Assembly: GCF_046630445.1 (NCBI RefSeq)
Contig: NC_092333.1
Coordinates: 713,325,001 to 713,389,000 of the forward strand
Reading direction: 5' to 3'
Source of the DNA: Rutidosis leptorrhynchoides
Taxonomy: Eukaryota; Streptophyta; Magnoliopsida; Asterales; Asteraceae
DNA length: 64,000 nucleotides
Made by a program: the position numbers and the translations under genes. Shown here one piece after another: positions 23,909 to 35,651 of the stretch. Under the pieces are notes generated by a model, which worked only from the letters and a program-made list of their open reading frames with translations, did no database searches and was not told the origin of the DNA. Positions within the stretch are counted from its first letter, which is position 1. Each line of letters opens with the position of its first letter.

Positions 23909-24292
23909 GCTTATTTCAATGAACCGTAAGGGGTTGAGTCTTTGGCTATTGAAATGAAGAGCATGGGAAAGGGTCAAGTATGGATCAATGGTGAAAGCAT
24001 AGGAAGATATTGGACCGCTAATGCAAAAGGTAGTTGTACCACCTGAACTATATATGCTGGTACATTTAGGCCAACCAAGTGTCAAATTCGCTGTGGCGAA
24101 CAACTCAACGATGGTAATCTTAAGATTTTTCATGATCAATAAATCATAATCTTCATCAAGAATGTGAAGAACAACATTCGCCTTATTTTCGCTTGAATTT
24201 TGTAGGTACCTACCCAAAAACTTGATAGTTGTGTTTGTAGAGACATGCGGTGATGCATAATGATTTCTATAATGAAAAGAACGATAAGGTGA
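23909..24292 (+). pseudogene. Beta-galactosidase last-exon fragment, copy B
   Basis: Homologous to exon 16 of the gene at 6351-11305 ([12 protein letters not shown]-equivalent region through the terminal KRTIR-like codons). The upstream acceptor AG is changed to AT. Indels break the frame near the Cys-rich motif. Compared with the intact gene it contains an extra 92-bp GT...AG segment (24114-24205). The homology begins in the preceding intron at about 23875; no other exon is present. It cannot encode a working enzyme. Confidence 0.88.
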
Positions 24293-25799
24293 GAAATATA
24301 CATACATAAGAGGAAAAAACAGTGTTGCAGAGCTGATCAAGATCTCCACATTGCAGATATCAATTTATGAAATTTTGTTCACAATGTGTTATTAATGCCA
24401 GTATTTAAAATGGATGTGTAACTTTTACCAAATGGGATACTGAGAAAGACAAAAGATACCATACAAAAGGTTATAGTACTAGTAAATTTTCATAGGTCTT
24501 TCATATTTGGTTCCATATATTAAGAGTCGTTTAACTTTATCGATGAATACAATCAAGTTTTACATACCAGAAATCCTACAAACATGTTGTACAGACAACA
24601 AGAAACTGTTTATAAGATCGATAAGCTTAGGCTACTAAACAGTCAGAAAATACGACAAACAACAAACATTTGGACAACATAAAACCATCATTTCCAGCCT
24701 GACGTTGCTGCTCTTATATCTTCATCAAGACTTTCAATTCATCAAATTGTGTTTCGAGCATTCGAAGACTCTGCGTCGTCATCCTGCAAATGCCAGAACC
24801 GAAGACATGTTGTGTTAATAAAACAAATGTTTAGATACTGATATAAATGTTAGTTAATATATATCACATTTAACAAAGCGTATCCAATGGTGAAATGTTA
24901 GATTATGTGGCCACTACTCGCATAGCTTTTAGAATACTGTTTACAGCAATTAAATTTTTTTTCTTCATACATTAATTTGGTATTCAACTTAAAAATCCTG
25001 TTTGTGCAAATACTAAATTAACTACAGGTTCTTATTATGCAGATCAAGGATTATATTGTCCAGTCACTCAATGCACATTTCCTTATTTATATTTATGTAC
25101 TCATTAATAACAAATCTCTATATTCCAATTTCATAGCAAGTCCTGTAAATTGAACCCATAAAAAACCAACAAAGTCTATAACCATAATGGTAATGTCAGC
25201 TAAGTTCAATAGTAAGTTAGGTTGCGCTGACGTTTTGATAAGTGTATATTTTACTAGCAAAAATAATAGATCTAATCAAAAGATTCGTACCACAAGCGAT
25301 CCTGGATGCTACTATTTAACGTGTTCGAGTATTGGGCTACATGTTACTAATTTACTACGCTAAATTTTATTACGATTATAAGTCACATTTATGGTTGATT
25401 ACCAAATTAATGGCACTGCGGTAGCACCCCGATAGTTAATTTTACCTCTTAACTATCTATATAAAGGATGGTTATCAAAATACACAGAACAAGATCATAT
25501 TACAATATTTGAGGCGCACAATACACAAGTCCTGTGTATATGGAAAATCGTTTTGTGTCATGAGAGAAGAAATTACCTTCATGGCGGAACAGGGCCCGCA
25601 AAAGAAATGCTCCACTCCTTTAGCCATCTTTCTAGTCATGTCTACACAAGCTGGATGAAACCTGAACAAAAAAGCTAGGTATGTAAGTCAAGAGGCTAAT
25701 ATATAAGATCATACTTGCAAAGTAAATTCAAAAGTAAAATTAAGCACAACTAGAGAGCATATCAGAAATTTAAACCTTGTATTAAAGATGACATGCTAA

Positions 25800-26072
25800 C
25801 AATGGCGGAGCCAATAGGGGTGCTTTGGGGTGTTGAGCATCCCCTATTGAGCCCATATACTTCTAGTCCATTACCATTTTCATAATGCTAATTGTTTTGA
25901 GCATCCCCTGAGCCCATATACTTCTAGTAGCGGATCTATCTTAGCTTCGGTGATTGCACGTGCAACCGGTGAATTTCCTCAAAATACTAGTAACTTAGTG
26001 TACTTTGAAATCGGACATTAAAATCTAAGGAGTACTTAGTAAAAAAGTGAGCTTGAAGTTTTTGTTTTAATG

Positions 26073-26110
<38 letters not shown>

Positions 26111-26623
26111 AGTAAGGTGATTGATGATGAATGTACACGGCTTTCAAGAACTCTTTAACGCATTTATATTCTACTACCTTATTATTACTTAAAATTTCAA
26201 TTTAACCCCTTACGGTATGTGATGCAATCATATCAGTAACTAGTTGTATTTATTTATTTTAACCCATCAAAGTATATAATTAAATTAAACATTTCAGCTC
26301 TATTCTTTAGTGTAAAAATTTTAAATTTTTAGTGTAAAAATTTCAAATTCAAAATTTTAGTGTAAAAATTTCAAATTCAAAATTTTAGTGTAAAAATTTT
26401 AGATTTTTCGACTTTGCTTACGGTAGATTTTTTTTACCTACATATTTTGCCCCAAAACCTCCATAATTTGTATAAAAATCTTCATTTATTTTCCCAAAAC
26501 CTCCATATTTTGTCCAAAAAAATTACTACGGTTTTAAACTTTTTTTTGCCCCCGGCGAAAAAAATCATGCTTCCGTCACCGTACATAAGCCACCCCTATA
26601 TTAAAATCCTGGCTTCGCCATTG
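25800..26623. mobile_element. hAT-type MITE with a nested related repeat
   Basis: 824 bp. The terminal inverted repeats CAATGGCGGAGCCA and TGGCTTCGCCATTG match at 13 of 14 positions. The 8-bp target duplication is CATGCTAA (25792-25799, 26624-26631). Inside are a short duplicated 'gagcccatatacttctagt' segment, a T homopolymer of about 30 (26077-26108), and a block (about 26300-26580) similar to the MITEs at 4164 and 22158, suggesting a nested insertion whose ends are not clear. Confidence 0.85.
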
Positions 26624-26631
26624 CATGCTAA

Positions 26632-27478
26632 TGTAATAATTATAAGAGAATACAAATGTATGTCCGTTGGCACGCTATTTTTATTACTTTTAATCTCTTT
26701 TGTAATAAACGTATTGTACGTATGTGTAGCTTGCTTGGACTAATAAAAAGAAAAGAAGAATAAGTACATATGTCATAATTTTGGCTCGATCATTATGCAA
26801 ATTATGTCTGCAAGAGTATTCTACGCCATATATCAGTATGTCACAAACCCATGACCTTAATCCATTTTAATTACCTTGATATATATCAAAGGTAACAGGT
26901 AATTTATTTGAATATTTAGCCTAACATGGTTGCAGTAAATTTTGTTCATTAAAAACCAGTAAATATGACTTCCCCAAAATCCCAATCTCAACCAATTTAA
27001 TTGGCATGCCATTTTATTTTCTAAAATGCGAGTTTTTCATATTCGTTAAGCATATCATTCATTTGAGCTCGTATCCTATACCATTCCGATAAATTATACG
27101 CATACCAAAAGTGTTTCATCATCTTCGATCTTGACAGCGTACTTTTTGATACAATTAAACATACAATTAAACATATGGTTTAATTACACCAAAACCCTAG
27201 TTAATCACCATATACGAACAATTAATTACCAGTAACCAATACATCAAGCACGAATACCACATATATTATCGCGATCAGAAACTAGTTTTCATTAATTACA
27301 ATCAATTAACAACACACATTTTGACTACCTATAATCCTATATAACCTACTGCATGTATAGAAACACATTTTACTCACATCCACACACATGTTAACTCTAA
27401 AATATACGAACACACAACAAACAAATTAAACCTACTTCGAAATTAACAAAAATAAAACGTTCAACCGATGAATCATAC
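26632..27478. other. Intron of BAH-PHD copy B
   Basis: Homologous in patches to the copy A intron around 18960-19060 and 21858-22150. Copy B has no TRIM/Copia pair at the corresponding point (about 27020-27045), so it serves as an empty-site reference. No gene was seen. Confidence 0.6.
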
Positions 27479-27913
27479 CATTCACCGCATTCTTCACAGT
27501 CCAGTAGTATCTTTTTATCCGTGTTAAGATACTAATGTTTTTCTAGACTAATCTAGAATTAAAAGTGACATTAGATATTAATTATAAGATATTTTAGAAG
27601 AAGTTAACTAGAAAGTGATAGAAGGATAGTTAGACAAAAAAATCAGAAAATTCTAGATAAAAATGGAAGTCTCCATTGAAGTCTATAAATAGGCTTGATG
27701 CCTTCCAAATTGTATGTACAAAAACACTAAACACAATTTCAAGTAATAAAAACTCACCTTTCAAATTACAAAGTCTTCATATACTTCTTTTACTAATTCA
27801 TCCCCTAATAACATTAAACTAATATAAACCTAATCATCACATTAAATTAATCTATACCTTTACATTCTCACAAGTGGTATCAAGAGCCGTGTTGGGCGTT
27901 CTTCGAATACACC

Positions 27914-28975
27914 ATGACTACCGTTGGTACATACAATATTCCCGTCCCCATCTTTGATGGCGACAACTATGATTTTTGGAGTATCCGAATGAAGACATAT
28001 TTCCAAGCACAAAGCTTGTGGGATATTGTCGAAGTCGGGTTTACAACTCCAAAGGAAGTCGGAACTCTGTCCGCGGAAGAACAAGATAAATACAACAATA
28101 ATATTGTAAGAAATGCTGCTGCTCTTGGGTACATTCAACAAGCCTTGACACCGTCTATCTTTCCACGAATCATGGGAGCTACGACAGCCAAAGAGGCGTG
28201 GAAGATCCTTCAAGAAGAATTTCAAGGAAACGTCAAGGTAAGATCCGTCAAACTACTAACTCTAAGACGGGATTTCGAAAATTTAAATATGAAAGAGAGC
28301 GAGACCGATAAAGACTACTACTCTAGAATCAAAGAAATAGTAAATCAAATGAGAGCCTCTGGAGATAATATAACTGACAAAAGGATCGTAGAAAAGATAC
28401 TTATCAGTATGACCGAAAAATACGATCATGTCATTACTGCTATCGAAGAGTCGAAAGACATCGAGACTCTGTCGGTACCAGAATTAATTGGCTCTCTTGA
28501 AGCATATGAGGCTAGACTGAGTCGGCGTAGTGAAAACTCACTCGAAAGTGCCTTTCAGTCTAAACTCAAAATAAGGTCTCAAAAATCTAATAATGGGGGG
28601 AAAAGAATTCTTGAAGAAAATTCTAGAGGAGGAGCAAAACCCAGAACCGGGTTCGATCAAAAAAGAAAAAGCTACCCTCCATGTGGTATTTGCAAAAGGA
28701 CAAACCACTTGGAGAAAGATTGTTTCCACAAAGGGAAACCACAATGCAATAACTGCAAAAGATTTGGGCATCTAGAAAAAGATTGTCGTTTAAAACAAAA
28801 TCATCGAGCTAACTTCACGGAAGAAAGTGAAGATATACCGAAGAACAAAAATCAGTTATTCTATGCCTGTCATGTCGCAAATAAACAGAGGTATACGAGA
28901 CTTGCAACTTCACAACAATTGAACCCGAAAGCTATGAAGTTGCATCCAAAGATGAAAAGTGGGTGGCTGCTATGA
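27914..28975 (+). CDS. Copia gag protein, fused out of frame to RT remnant
   Basis: A 353-codon frame from the first ATG after the primer-binding site. The N-terminus FDGDNYDFWSIRMKTYFQ is the usual Copia gag opening, followed by the UBN2 helical region. Two CCHC knuckles, CGICKRTNHLEKDC and CNNCKRFGHLEKDC, begin at about residue 257. From about 28890 the frame runs into sequence whose reverse-transcriptase meaning is in another frame, so the last 25-30 residues are junk created by the internal deletion. Protease is absent. Confidence 0.85.
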   Translation: MTTVGTYNIPVPIFDGDNYDFWSIRMKTYFQAQSLWDIVEVGFTTPKEVGTLSAEEQDKYNNNIVRNAAALGYIQQALTPSIFPRIMGATTAKEAWKILQEEFQGNVKVRSVKLLTLRRDFENLNMKESETDKDYYSRIKEIVNQMRASGDNITDKRIVEKILISMTEKYDHVITAIEESKDIETLSVPELIGSLEAYEARLSRRSENSLESAFQSKLKIRSQKSNNGGKRILEENSRGGAKPRTGFDQKRKSYPPCGICKRTNHLEKDCFHKGKPQCNNCKRFGHLEKDCRLKQNHRANFTEESEDIPKNKNQLFYACHVANKQRYTRLATSQQLNPKAMKLHPKMKSGWLL

Positions 28976-30468
28976 ACGAAGAAATCAGAATGATTGAGAA
29001 AAACAACACATGGGAGTTAGTTGATCCTCCAGAAGACAAAGAAATCATCGGAGTTAAGTGGGTTTACAAAACAAAGCTCAACCCTGATGGATCTATACAA
29101 AAACACAAAGCAAGGCTAGTAGCTAAAGGCTACTCGCAACAACCAAGAGTCGACTACACCGAAACCTACGCACCTGTAGCACGACTGGATACTATACGAG
29201 CACTTGTGGCACTAGCAGCTCAACGAAGGTGGAAGATTCACCAACTAGATGTGAAATCAGCCTTTCTAAATGGGTTTATCGAAGAAGAAATATATGTAGA
29301 GCAACCACAAGGGTTCGTCCAGAAAGGAAAAGAAGATCAAGTCCTAAAGCTAAAGAAAGCCTTATATGGACTAAAACAAGCGCCACGCGCATGGTACAGT
29401 CGTATTGACAGCTACTTCACAAGTTCAGGATTCAGGAGGAGTCAAAGTGAGCCCACACTCTACATCAAAACCTAAGGTAACTCTGACACTCTCATTATTT
29501 CCTTGTATGTCGGTGATCTTATATATACGGGTAACAATGAGAGAATGATACAAGAGTTTAAACAAGACATGATGAAAACGTTCGAGATGAGCGACCTTGG
29601 ATTGATGCGCTATTTTCTTGGCATCGAAAGTAGTCAAGAAAATGAAGGCATCTTCATTTGTCAAAAGAAATACACAGAAAACCTCCTGAAAAAGTTTAAA
29701 CTATACGGTTGCAAAACCGTAGCCACGCCACTAGTTGCCAATGAGAAGATGAGACAAGAAGATGGATCGGAGAAAGCGGATGCTTCAAGATTCAAAAGTC
29801 TCATTGGAAGTCTACTATATCTAACATCAACAAGACCAGACATCATGTACGCAACGAGTCTGCTATCCAGGTACATGCAAAACCCTACTCAAATACATTA
29901 CGGAGCTTCTAAAAGAATACTAAGATACTTGCAAGGTACCATGGACTATGGAATATGGTACAATCCCACTATAGACTCGAAGCTTCATGGATACACTGAT
30001 AGTGATTGGGCCGGATCGGTGGATGACATGAGAAGTACTTCCGGATACGCATTCACACTTGGATCTGGTGTATTCTCATGGACATCAAAGAAACAAGAAA
30101 CGGTGGTACAATCGTCAGCCGAAGCCGAGTACGTCGCAGCCGTAAACTCAGCTAATCAAGCTATATGGCTAAGAAGAATACTAGAAGACATGGGCGAGAA
30201 ACAAGATGGAGCTACAAAAATATTCTGCGACAACAAGTCCGCGATCGCGATGGCAAAGAATCCAGTGTTCCATGGTAGAACAAAACACATTGACATCAAG
30301 TATCACTTTCTGCGAGAAAGCTCAGCCAAGAAAGATATTGAATTAAAATACTGCAAGATCGAAGAGCAGATTGCAGATATTTTCACTAAAGCACTACCAA
30401 GACCCAAGTTCGAGTTCCTACGCAACATGCTCGGAGTAACACCGAAAAACATTAAGGAGGAGTGTTAA
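28963..30468 (+). pseudogene. Copia reverse transcriptase - RNase H, defective
   Basis: The frame opens upstream at about 28890 (coding ETCNFTTIEPESYEVAS) without a start codon. RT motifs: NNTWELVD, HKARLVAKGYSQ, LDVKSAFLNG, KALYGLKQAPRAWY. An in-frame TAA lies at 29473-29475. The catalytic YVDD box reads YVGD (Gly codon 29512-29514), so polymerase activity should be lost. RNase H motifs follow (TDSDWAG, SSAEAEYVA, CDNKSAI, HIDIKYHF), ending close to the 3' LTR. Protease and integrase were deleted upstream. Family call firm; dead as an enzyme. Confidence 0.9.
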
Positions 30469-31533
30469 GATACTAATGTTTTTCTAGACTAATCTAGAAT
30501 TAAAAGTGACATTAGATATTAATTATAAGATATTTTAGAAGAAGTTAACTAGAAGGTGATAGAAGGATAGCTAGACAAAAAAATCAGAAAATTCTAGATA
30601 AAAATGGAAGTCTCCATTGAAGCCTATAAATAGGCTTGATACCTTCCAAATTGTATGTACAAAAACACTAAACACAATTTCAGGTAATAAAAACTCACCT
30701 TTCAAATTACAAAGTCTTCATATACTTCTTTTACTAATTCATCCCCTCATAACATTAAACTAATATAAACCTAATCATCACATTTAATTAATCTATACCT
30801 TTACATTCTCACAATCCGGCTTTACAGGCATCTCGCACTTGCAATTCCTGCATGCCAAATTAGAATTAATCAGCAACTACAAAAAAAAAACCTGATTTTT
30901 TAAAGGAAAACGCACACACCCCACTAGTACTACAAAAAACATAAGTCAATTATAAAAATTAAATAAAATAAATTACTAAAAAAAACTTAAACATACACCA
31001 TCTCACTATCCAGACTGAATGCATCAGTCAAACAATGATACTTGAAACAACAGTAAAAATCATTTTCTTCAACTTTATCGAGCTTCTTAAACACATTCAT
31101 GGTGTAAACATTACATTTCTCGATGATAGTATCAACTGACTGTGTATCCACGTGATCGGAGTATATCGTTTGGTCTATAATACCAGTAGATCTTAACTCT
31201 CACGTCAGGATTACTAGGGGTAGTCGCTAATATCTTCACAATTTTGGCAATATAGTTCGGTACCTTATAATTAGGTGCTTGCATCATTACATCGTCTCCA
31301 GCTGATTAAAATCAAACAAACAAAAAAAAAACGAAAATTAGTAGTGATCGATCAATCGATGAATTATAATTGTGTTGATTGAGAAATTTAATTAATTAAT
31401 AGTGAGAATTTGAGACTAATTAGTTACGTTTGATGACAATGCTACGATCTTTGAGAGTGATCGTATGAGATTCTAGGGTTTTGCTTTTTGCCGTCAACCC
31501 ACTGATGCTGGCGCTGCCTGACCTATTTGCCAT

Positions 31534-33151
31534 GATATGACTTCACGAAGACCCGATTTTTACTGAAAGGATATAATTTGGAGCGTCGTAGGTTTTTTAT
31601 TTATTTATTTATTATTTTTTTTATGTATTATATACACGAAAGAGAATGGTAGCATGGAAAGGTGAGGGGGGTTATTGGATATATTTAAAACTATAAGGTT
31701 ATACTACAAAATATGTTATTAAATTCAATTCAATTTAATTCAATTCAATTTGATTCAATTCTATAATATTCTATGGCAAAAATTGTTTAAAAATGCATTA
31801 AATTTTTATAAAATTCTTATTGTATGCATTCAACTTCAAAACTCCTATTATATGTATTCAACTTTTAAATATGTACTATTTTATGCAAGTTATAACTTGT
31901 ACATATGTAACATAACATGTTATTAAAGTTTATTTTTAGCTTATGAAACTTCGGACAATACGAGCTGGATCATTGGGCGATGTTTTTTTACGGGAGCTCA
32001 GGAGGGTGGTTCCTCTCGGGTTTGGGCAGTTTTGGAAGGGAGTTATCGGGGAAGTTTGACACTTGTGTGTTTTGAAACGAGATGACCAAGTGTTTTGTTG
32101 GATATTTTAGGGTATTTGGAATATGCGGACATGTTAAAGCTTCTTCTCATCAAGGAAATTGCTTGTTGAAGGGTGTTGGATAGAATACGTTCGACAGACT
32201 CTTGAGTTTGGTTAATTGTTGGTACGTATAACAAAGCAAACGGTCTTTCTTCGAGCGACCGATGGAAGTATCGAGCTAGTGGGAGTTGGACGACTAGTGA
32301 AGTTGTGGAGATGGTTGTACGGCGTGGTTCTCCAATGTTCCCAAGATTAGTACGTCGATTCCTGATAATATTAGGGCTTCAAATACCCGTTTTATCCTCC
32401 AATGACAAAGAAAATTACGACTCACCGGTGATACGAACAACCTTCTTACCTAGTGGGAGTTGTACTACTGCGGGTTTGGATTGTTTCTTTGTTGACTTAG
32501 CTTTCCACACCCAATATTGTTCCATTTCTTCCGGATTCAAAAAGTGAAACTTGTGTTTGATACGAGTTATATGGATTTATGAAAGCGTTTGGTACGTTTT
32601 GAAACAAAGTAAATGAATTCTGTTGACTCGAAAATGGATTGACGGGATTGTATAAATTTATGAGTGGTTTGAATTTTTGGGATTATTTTGGTTGCTGGAA
32701 ATTTTTTTATATTTAAGAATGTAGAGAGAAATGTAGAGAAAAAGAATAGAAATAGATGTTAAAAAATGAGGTAACATGGTTGTTTAATTAAATTTATTCC
32801 GTATTATTTAATTAATAAGTAGGATTAAAACTATCCGTTAAACATATAGTTTAAAAAAAAATAACTGTTTCTCACCAATATTCCAACGTCTCATCCACGA
32901 CTTTGAACCCCGACGGTGAAGCGGGGCGTCGGTTTAACGCCGGAAGGAAGTGGATGATATTGGATTCTGCCATCGAATTTAAAGAACGGCAAAAACTTAT
33001 AAATGACTCCGTTTGGTGCAAGTGTTCATATGTAGCTTCGAGTTAGGATGTATACAGTAGGGATGAGATAGTTTCATGTTCACAAGTGCATATTGTTGGT
33101 GTAACATGCGAACAATTTATATAATTAACAATCTATAAAAGAAACAATTTA
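31534..33151. other. Region between BAH-PHD copy B and the Gypsy nest
   Basis: 31560-31690 resembles the upstream side of copy A. From 31940 to 32560 the base composition is less AT-rich and there are short frames on both strands (an 80-codon plus-strand frame at 32305; a minus-strand frame near 32548-32425 rich in Lys). No family was recognised, so this may be a gene remnant or part of a repeat. A G/C-rich inverted motif (cgacggtgaagcggggcgtcg) lies near 32912. Confidence 0.4.
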
Positions 33152-35433
33152 TGTAGCGACCCGACAAAATCGTCATTGACGGCGCCGTCTACTTAGGTCC
33201 CGTTGCGTGGTCATAAGTCTTTAAAAAACGTTTGACCAAAATATGTCGCATTCATTTCAAATGTAAGGATGTTTCAAGGTTTACCAAAGTAGTTCAACGA
33301 CTGGTTACATTACAATGTTCAATGTACAAATGAAACCTATGCGACACAATTTAAAAGTAAGTCAAAAGATGCTCCAAATATGCATGTATACTCGACATCC
33401 AAGCAAGTATCAAAAATAGAGTGCGGAAGCATGTATCACTAAGCGTTCAAGGACCTGAGAAAACATATAGAAAACTGTCAACGAAAAACGTTGGTGAAAT
33501 CATAGGTTTAATAAGTGAGTACGTAAGTAAGTAAGTTGAACCACAAGATTTATAACGTTGGAGTAATAGTATGATCATTCTAAAAATGGTTATCATGAGC
33601 ACCCAATTATCAAGGCTTAACTATCGTTACCCCATCACATAGTGTTAGAACATACACTTATTCTCGAAAATATATTTCATCCGCATAACGGTAGCGAACA
33701 GTCCGAATGAGGGTTTGTCAAACCCATATAGCCATACAACATAAGTTCTCGCTTACACCCGGAAAGTGTAACTAATGATAATCGAATTGAGGATTTTTGT
33801 TCTAACTCGTACGTAGAATGTTTGTTTCCGTACTTGTGTTCACTTTGTAAAACGAAACGTTTATGTTTTCTCATCCCAAATGTAAGTTTAAAAGAGTAAA
33901 AGTGGGACTATGATCTCACCTTGAGTGCACGAATAAAAAGGTACTTCACAAAGTAACATGTGCAAGAACGAATGCTAGTCTCGACCTAAACAATAGGTTG
34001 TATCAATAACGGTAAACACGGTTGGTCAAAGTTGTTCAATTAGTCCTATGGCTCGTTACGACTCGATTGTATAGCATGTGAATCAAATTGTCACGTTTCA
34101 TGCAAGGTACAAGTATAAAAGCAAGTTAAAACGATTGCATAAGTATTTGGTTAAGTTTGGTTAAAAGTCAACTTTGGTCAAGTCAAAGTCAACGAATAAG
34201 TCAACACGTTCGGGTCGGGTCTTGAACTATTTTTCTGAGCTAATTATTCATATATAAGCATGTTAGAGCAAGTTACATCTTAATCGCAGGTGCGTAGCAT
34301 AGTTGGAATTAAACGAAAAAGTGCAAAGTTGAACAGTCCCTGAACACGGCTTATGTCGCGCCGCGACATTGGGTGGCCGCGCCGCGCCAATAGGTGTGGC
34401 CTGATGCCTGGGCTGTTTTAAATGTTTCAAGTCTCGAACCAAACTTCATTTAAGCATAACCAATGAACCGTAAACACTTAAATCGCATACCATACATCGT
34501 TGGAAAGGTAATTTAACCAGGATTACAACTAAACCCATATCATCAATCAATTCTAGCATTTACAACAATCAAAACCACATTAAATGTCCACCATAAATGC
34601 TTTCAAGTTCATAAATGCACTTTGATGATTCAGGAATTAAATGCACACATGTGATATGCCATTTCGTAGGTAATTACGCATACAATACAACTAAACACTT
34701 ACAAACAACATTGAAAAGCATTCAATGTGTCAAAAGTTCATTTTACTTCTATCAAACCCTTACTCAAAATCACAAATTTAACAATTTTGTTTATGAAGCT
34801 TTTCCATGTCAACCTACATACCAAATTGAAGCTAGTGGTACTAGTAACACATTTAATACATGCACTTTTAACATCTAACAACATTTAAGCATCCAAAACT
34901 CAAAATCAAGCACACCCATTTCAAGTTCATGCTAGTTACTCAAAATAACAAGATCGAGCATATAATTCACATATTCATGTTAGACTTGAGCCATAGACAC
35001 TAACTAACACACTTTTAAGTTTAAAAGATCAAGAACAAGAAATCTAGTGTTTTTAGAAGATTACCCAAACGAGATGAAGTTGGTATGGATTCGAAGAGGA
35101 AGATGCAAGGATTCCAAATATGTAATTTGTTTGAGTTGATTCTTGCTAGATCTTGAATAGATGATGAATCTTTGTTTGAGAGTTGAGAGGATTTGGAAGT
35201 ATCAAAAGAAGAAAGAGGAGGTGAATGAGTGAGTGGAGGAGAAAGGGTTTGACTAGTTGACCTAGTCACTAGTTTGACCCTTTGGCGACTTTAGTCCCTC
35301 GAGTTTAAAGGCTGGTACGTGAATTACCTAAACGAGATATTTCAAAACGCGTATTAACGAAAGGTGTTATAATTATATAACGGACTTTAAGATAATTAAA
35401 CGGAAAGTAAATGGAAAAAGACGGGATGTTACA
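33152..35433 (-). repeat. LTR (3' LTR of outer Gypsy)
   Basis: 2282 bp, with close similarity over its whole length to 53658-55938 (scattered substitutions and small indels). The adjacent sequence at 35434-35470 holds the purine tract and a palindrome on the minus strand. Confidence 0.92.
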
Positions 35434-35468
35434 TTACCTACTCCTTAAAAGAAATTTCGTCCCGAAAT

Positions 35469-35651
35469 TTAAGTAGGCGTAGTAGTCGTTGTTTCTTCCT
35501 CGAGATCTTGCGTTTCCAAATCCACGAATAAATGAGGGTACTTCTTTTTCATTTGATCTTGCCTTTCCCAAGTAAACTCGGGTCCTCTTTTGGCGTTCCA
35601 ACGAACTTTGACAATCGGAATTCGGCTTTGTTTTAGCGTTTTGACGGAGTG
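35469..35651 (-). pseudogene. C-terminal end of the outer Gypsy pol (displaced)
   Basis: A minus-strand open frame that continues the pol reading frame broken off at 48951. It codes for a basic stretch (IPIVKVRWN, FTWERQDQM, YPHLF) and ends with a stop at 35469-35471. This is the chromodomain-like tail of plant chromovirus integrases. It is separated from the rest of pol only by the inner element and the duplicated GAGTG. Confidence 0.85.

Larger units (their letters stand above)
27522..30813 (+). mobile_element. Internally deleted Copia retrotransposon
   Basis: 3292 bp with 351-bp LTRs (27522-27872, 30463-30813; TGTTAAGAT...CTCACA). Perfect target duplication ATCCG (27517-27521, 30814-30818). 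Primer-binding site TGGTATCAAGAGC (27875-27887), which has one extra A compared with the usual initiator-Met complement. Polypurine tract AAGGAGGAG before the 3' LTR. TATA box TATAAATA (27684-27691). The LTRs differ at seven sites by eye (2%), so the insertion is fairly recent. Gag is joined directly to reverse transcriptase; protease and integrase are missing. It is inserted in the PHD exon of BAH-PHD copy B. Confidence 0.93.
24742..31533 (-). pseudogene. EBS/SHL-like BAH-PHD chromatin reader, copy B (disrupted)
   Basis: Minus-strand exons: 31533-31428 (start, 106 nt, correct phase), 31301-30997 (BAH, 305 nt), 30847 to 27479 (PHD first half, interrupted by the Copia at 27522-30813), 25661-25577 (PHD second half, FHPACVDMTRKMAK) and 24783-24742 (acidic tail DDDAESSNAR and stop). 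The BAH exon lacks 50 nt compared with copy A, including the part for GGRKSFHGTKELF, and this shifts the frame. The Copia sits between two coding halves of the PHD exon with an ATCCG duplication. The PHD splice codon would give the canonical Trp. A MITE (25800-26623) lies in the next intron. Not functional as one reading frame. Confidence 0.85.

Noticed and set aside
32305-32547. 80-codon ORF as a gene
   Set aside because: No motif, and the opposite strand is also partly open, so no coding claim can be supported.
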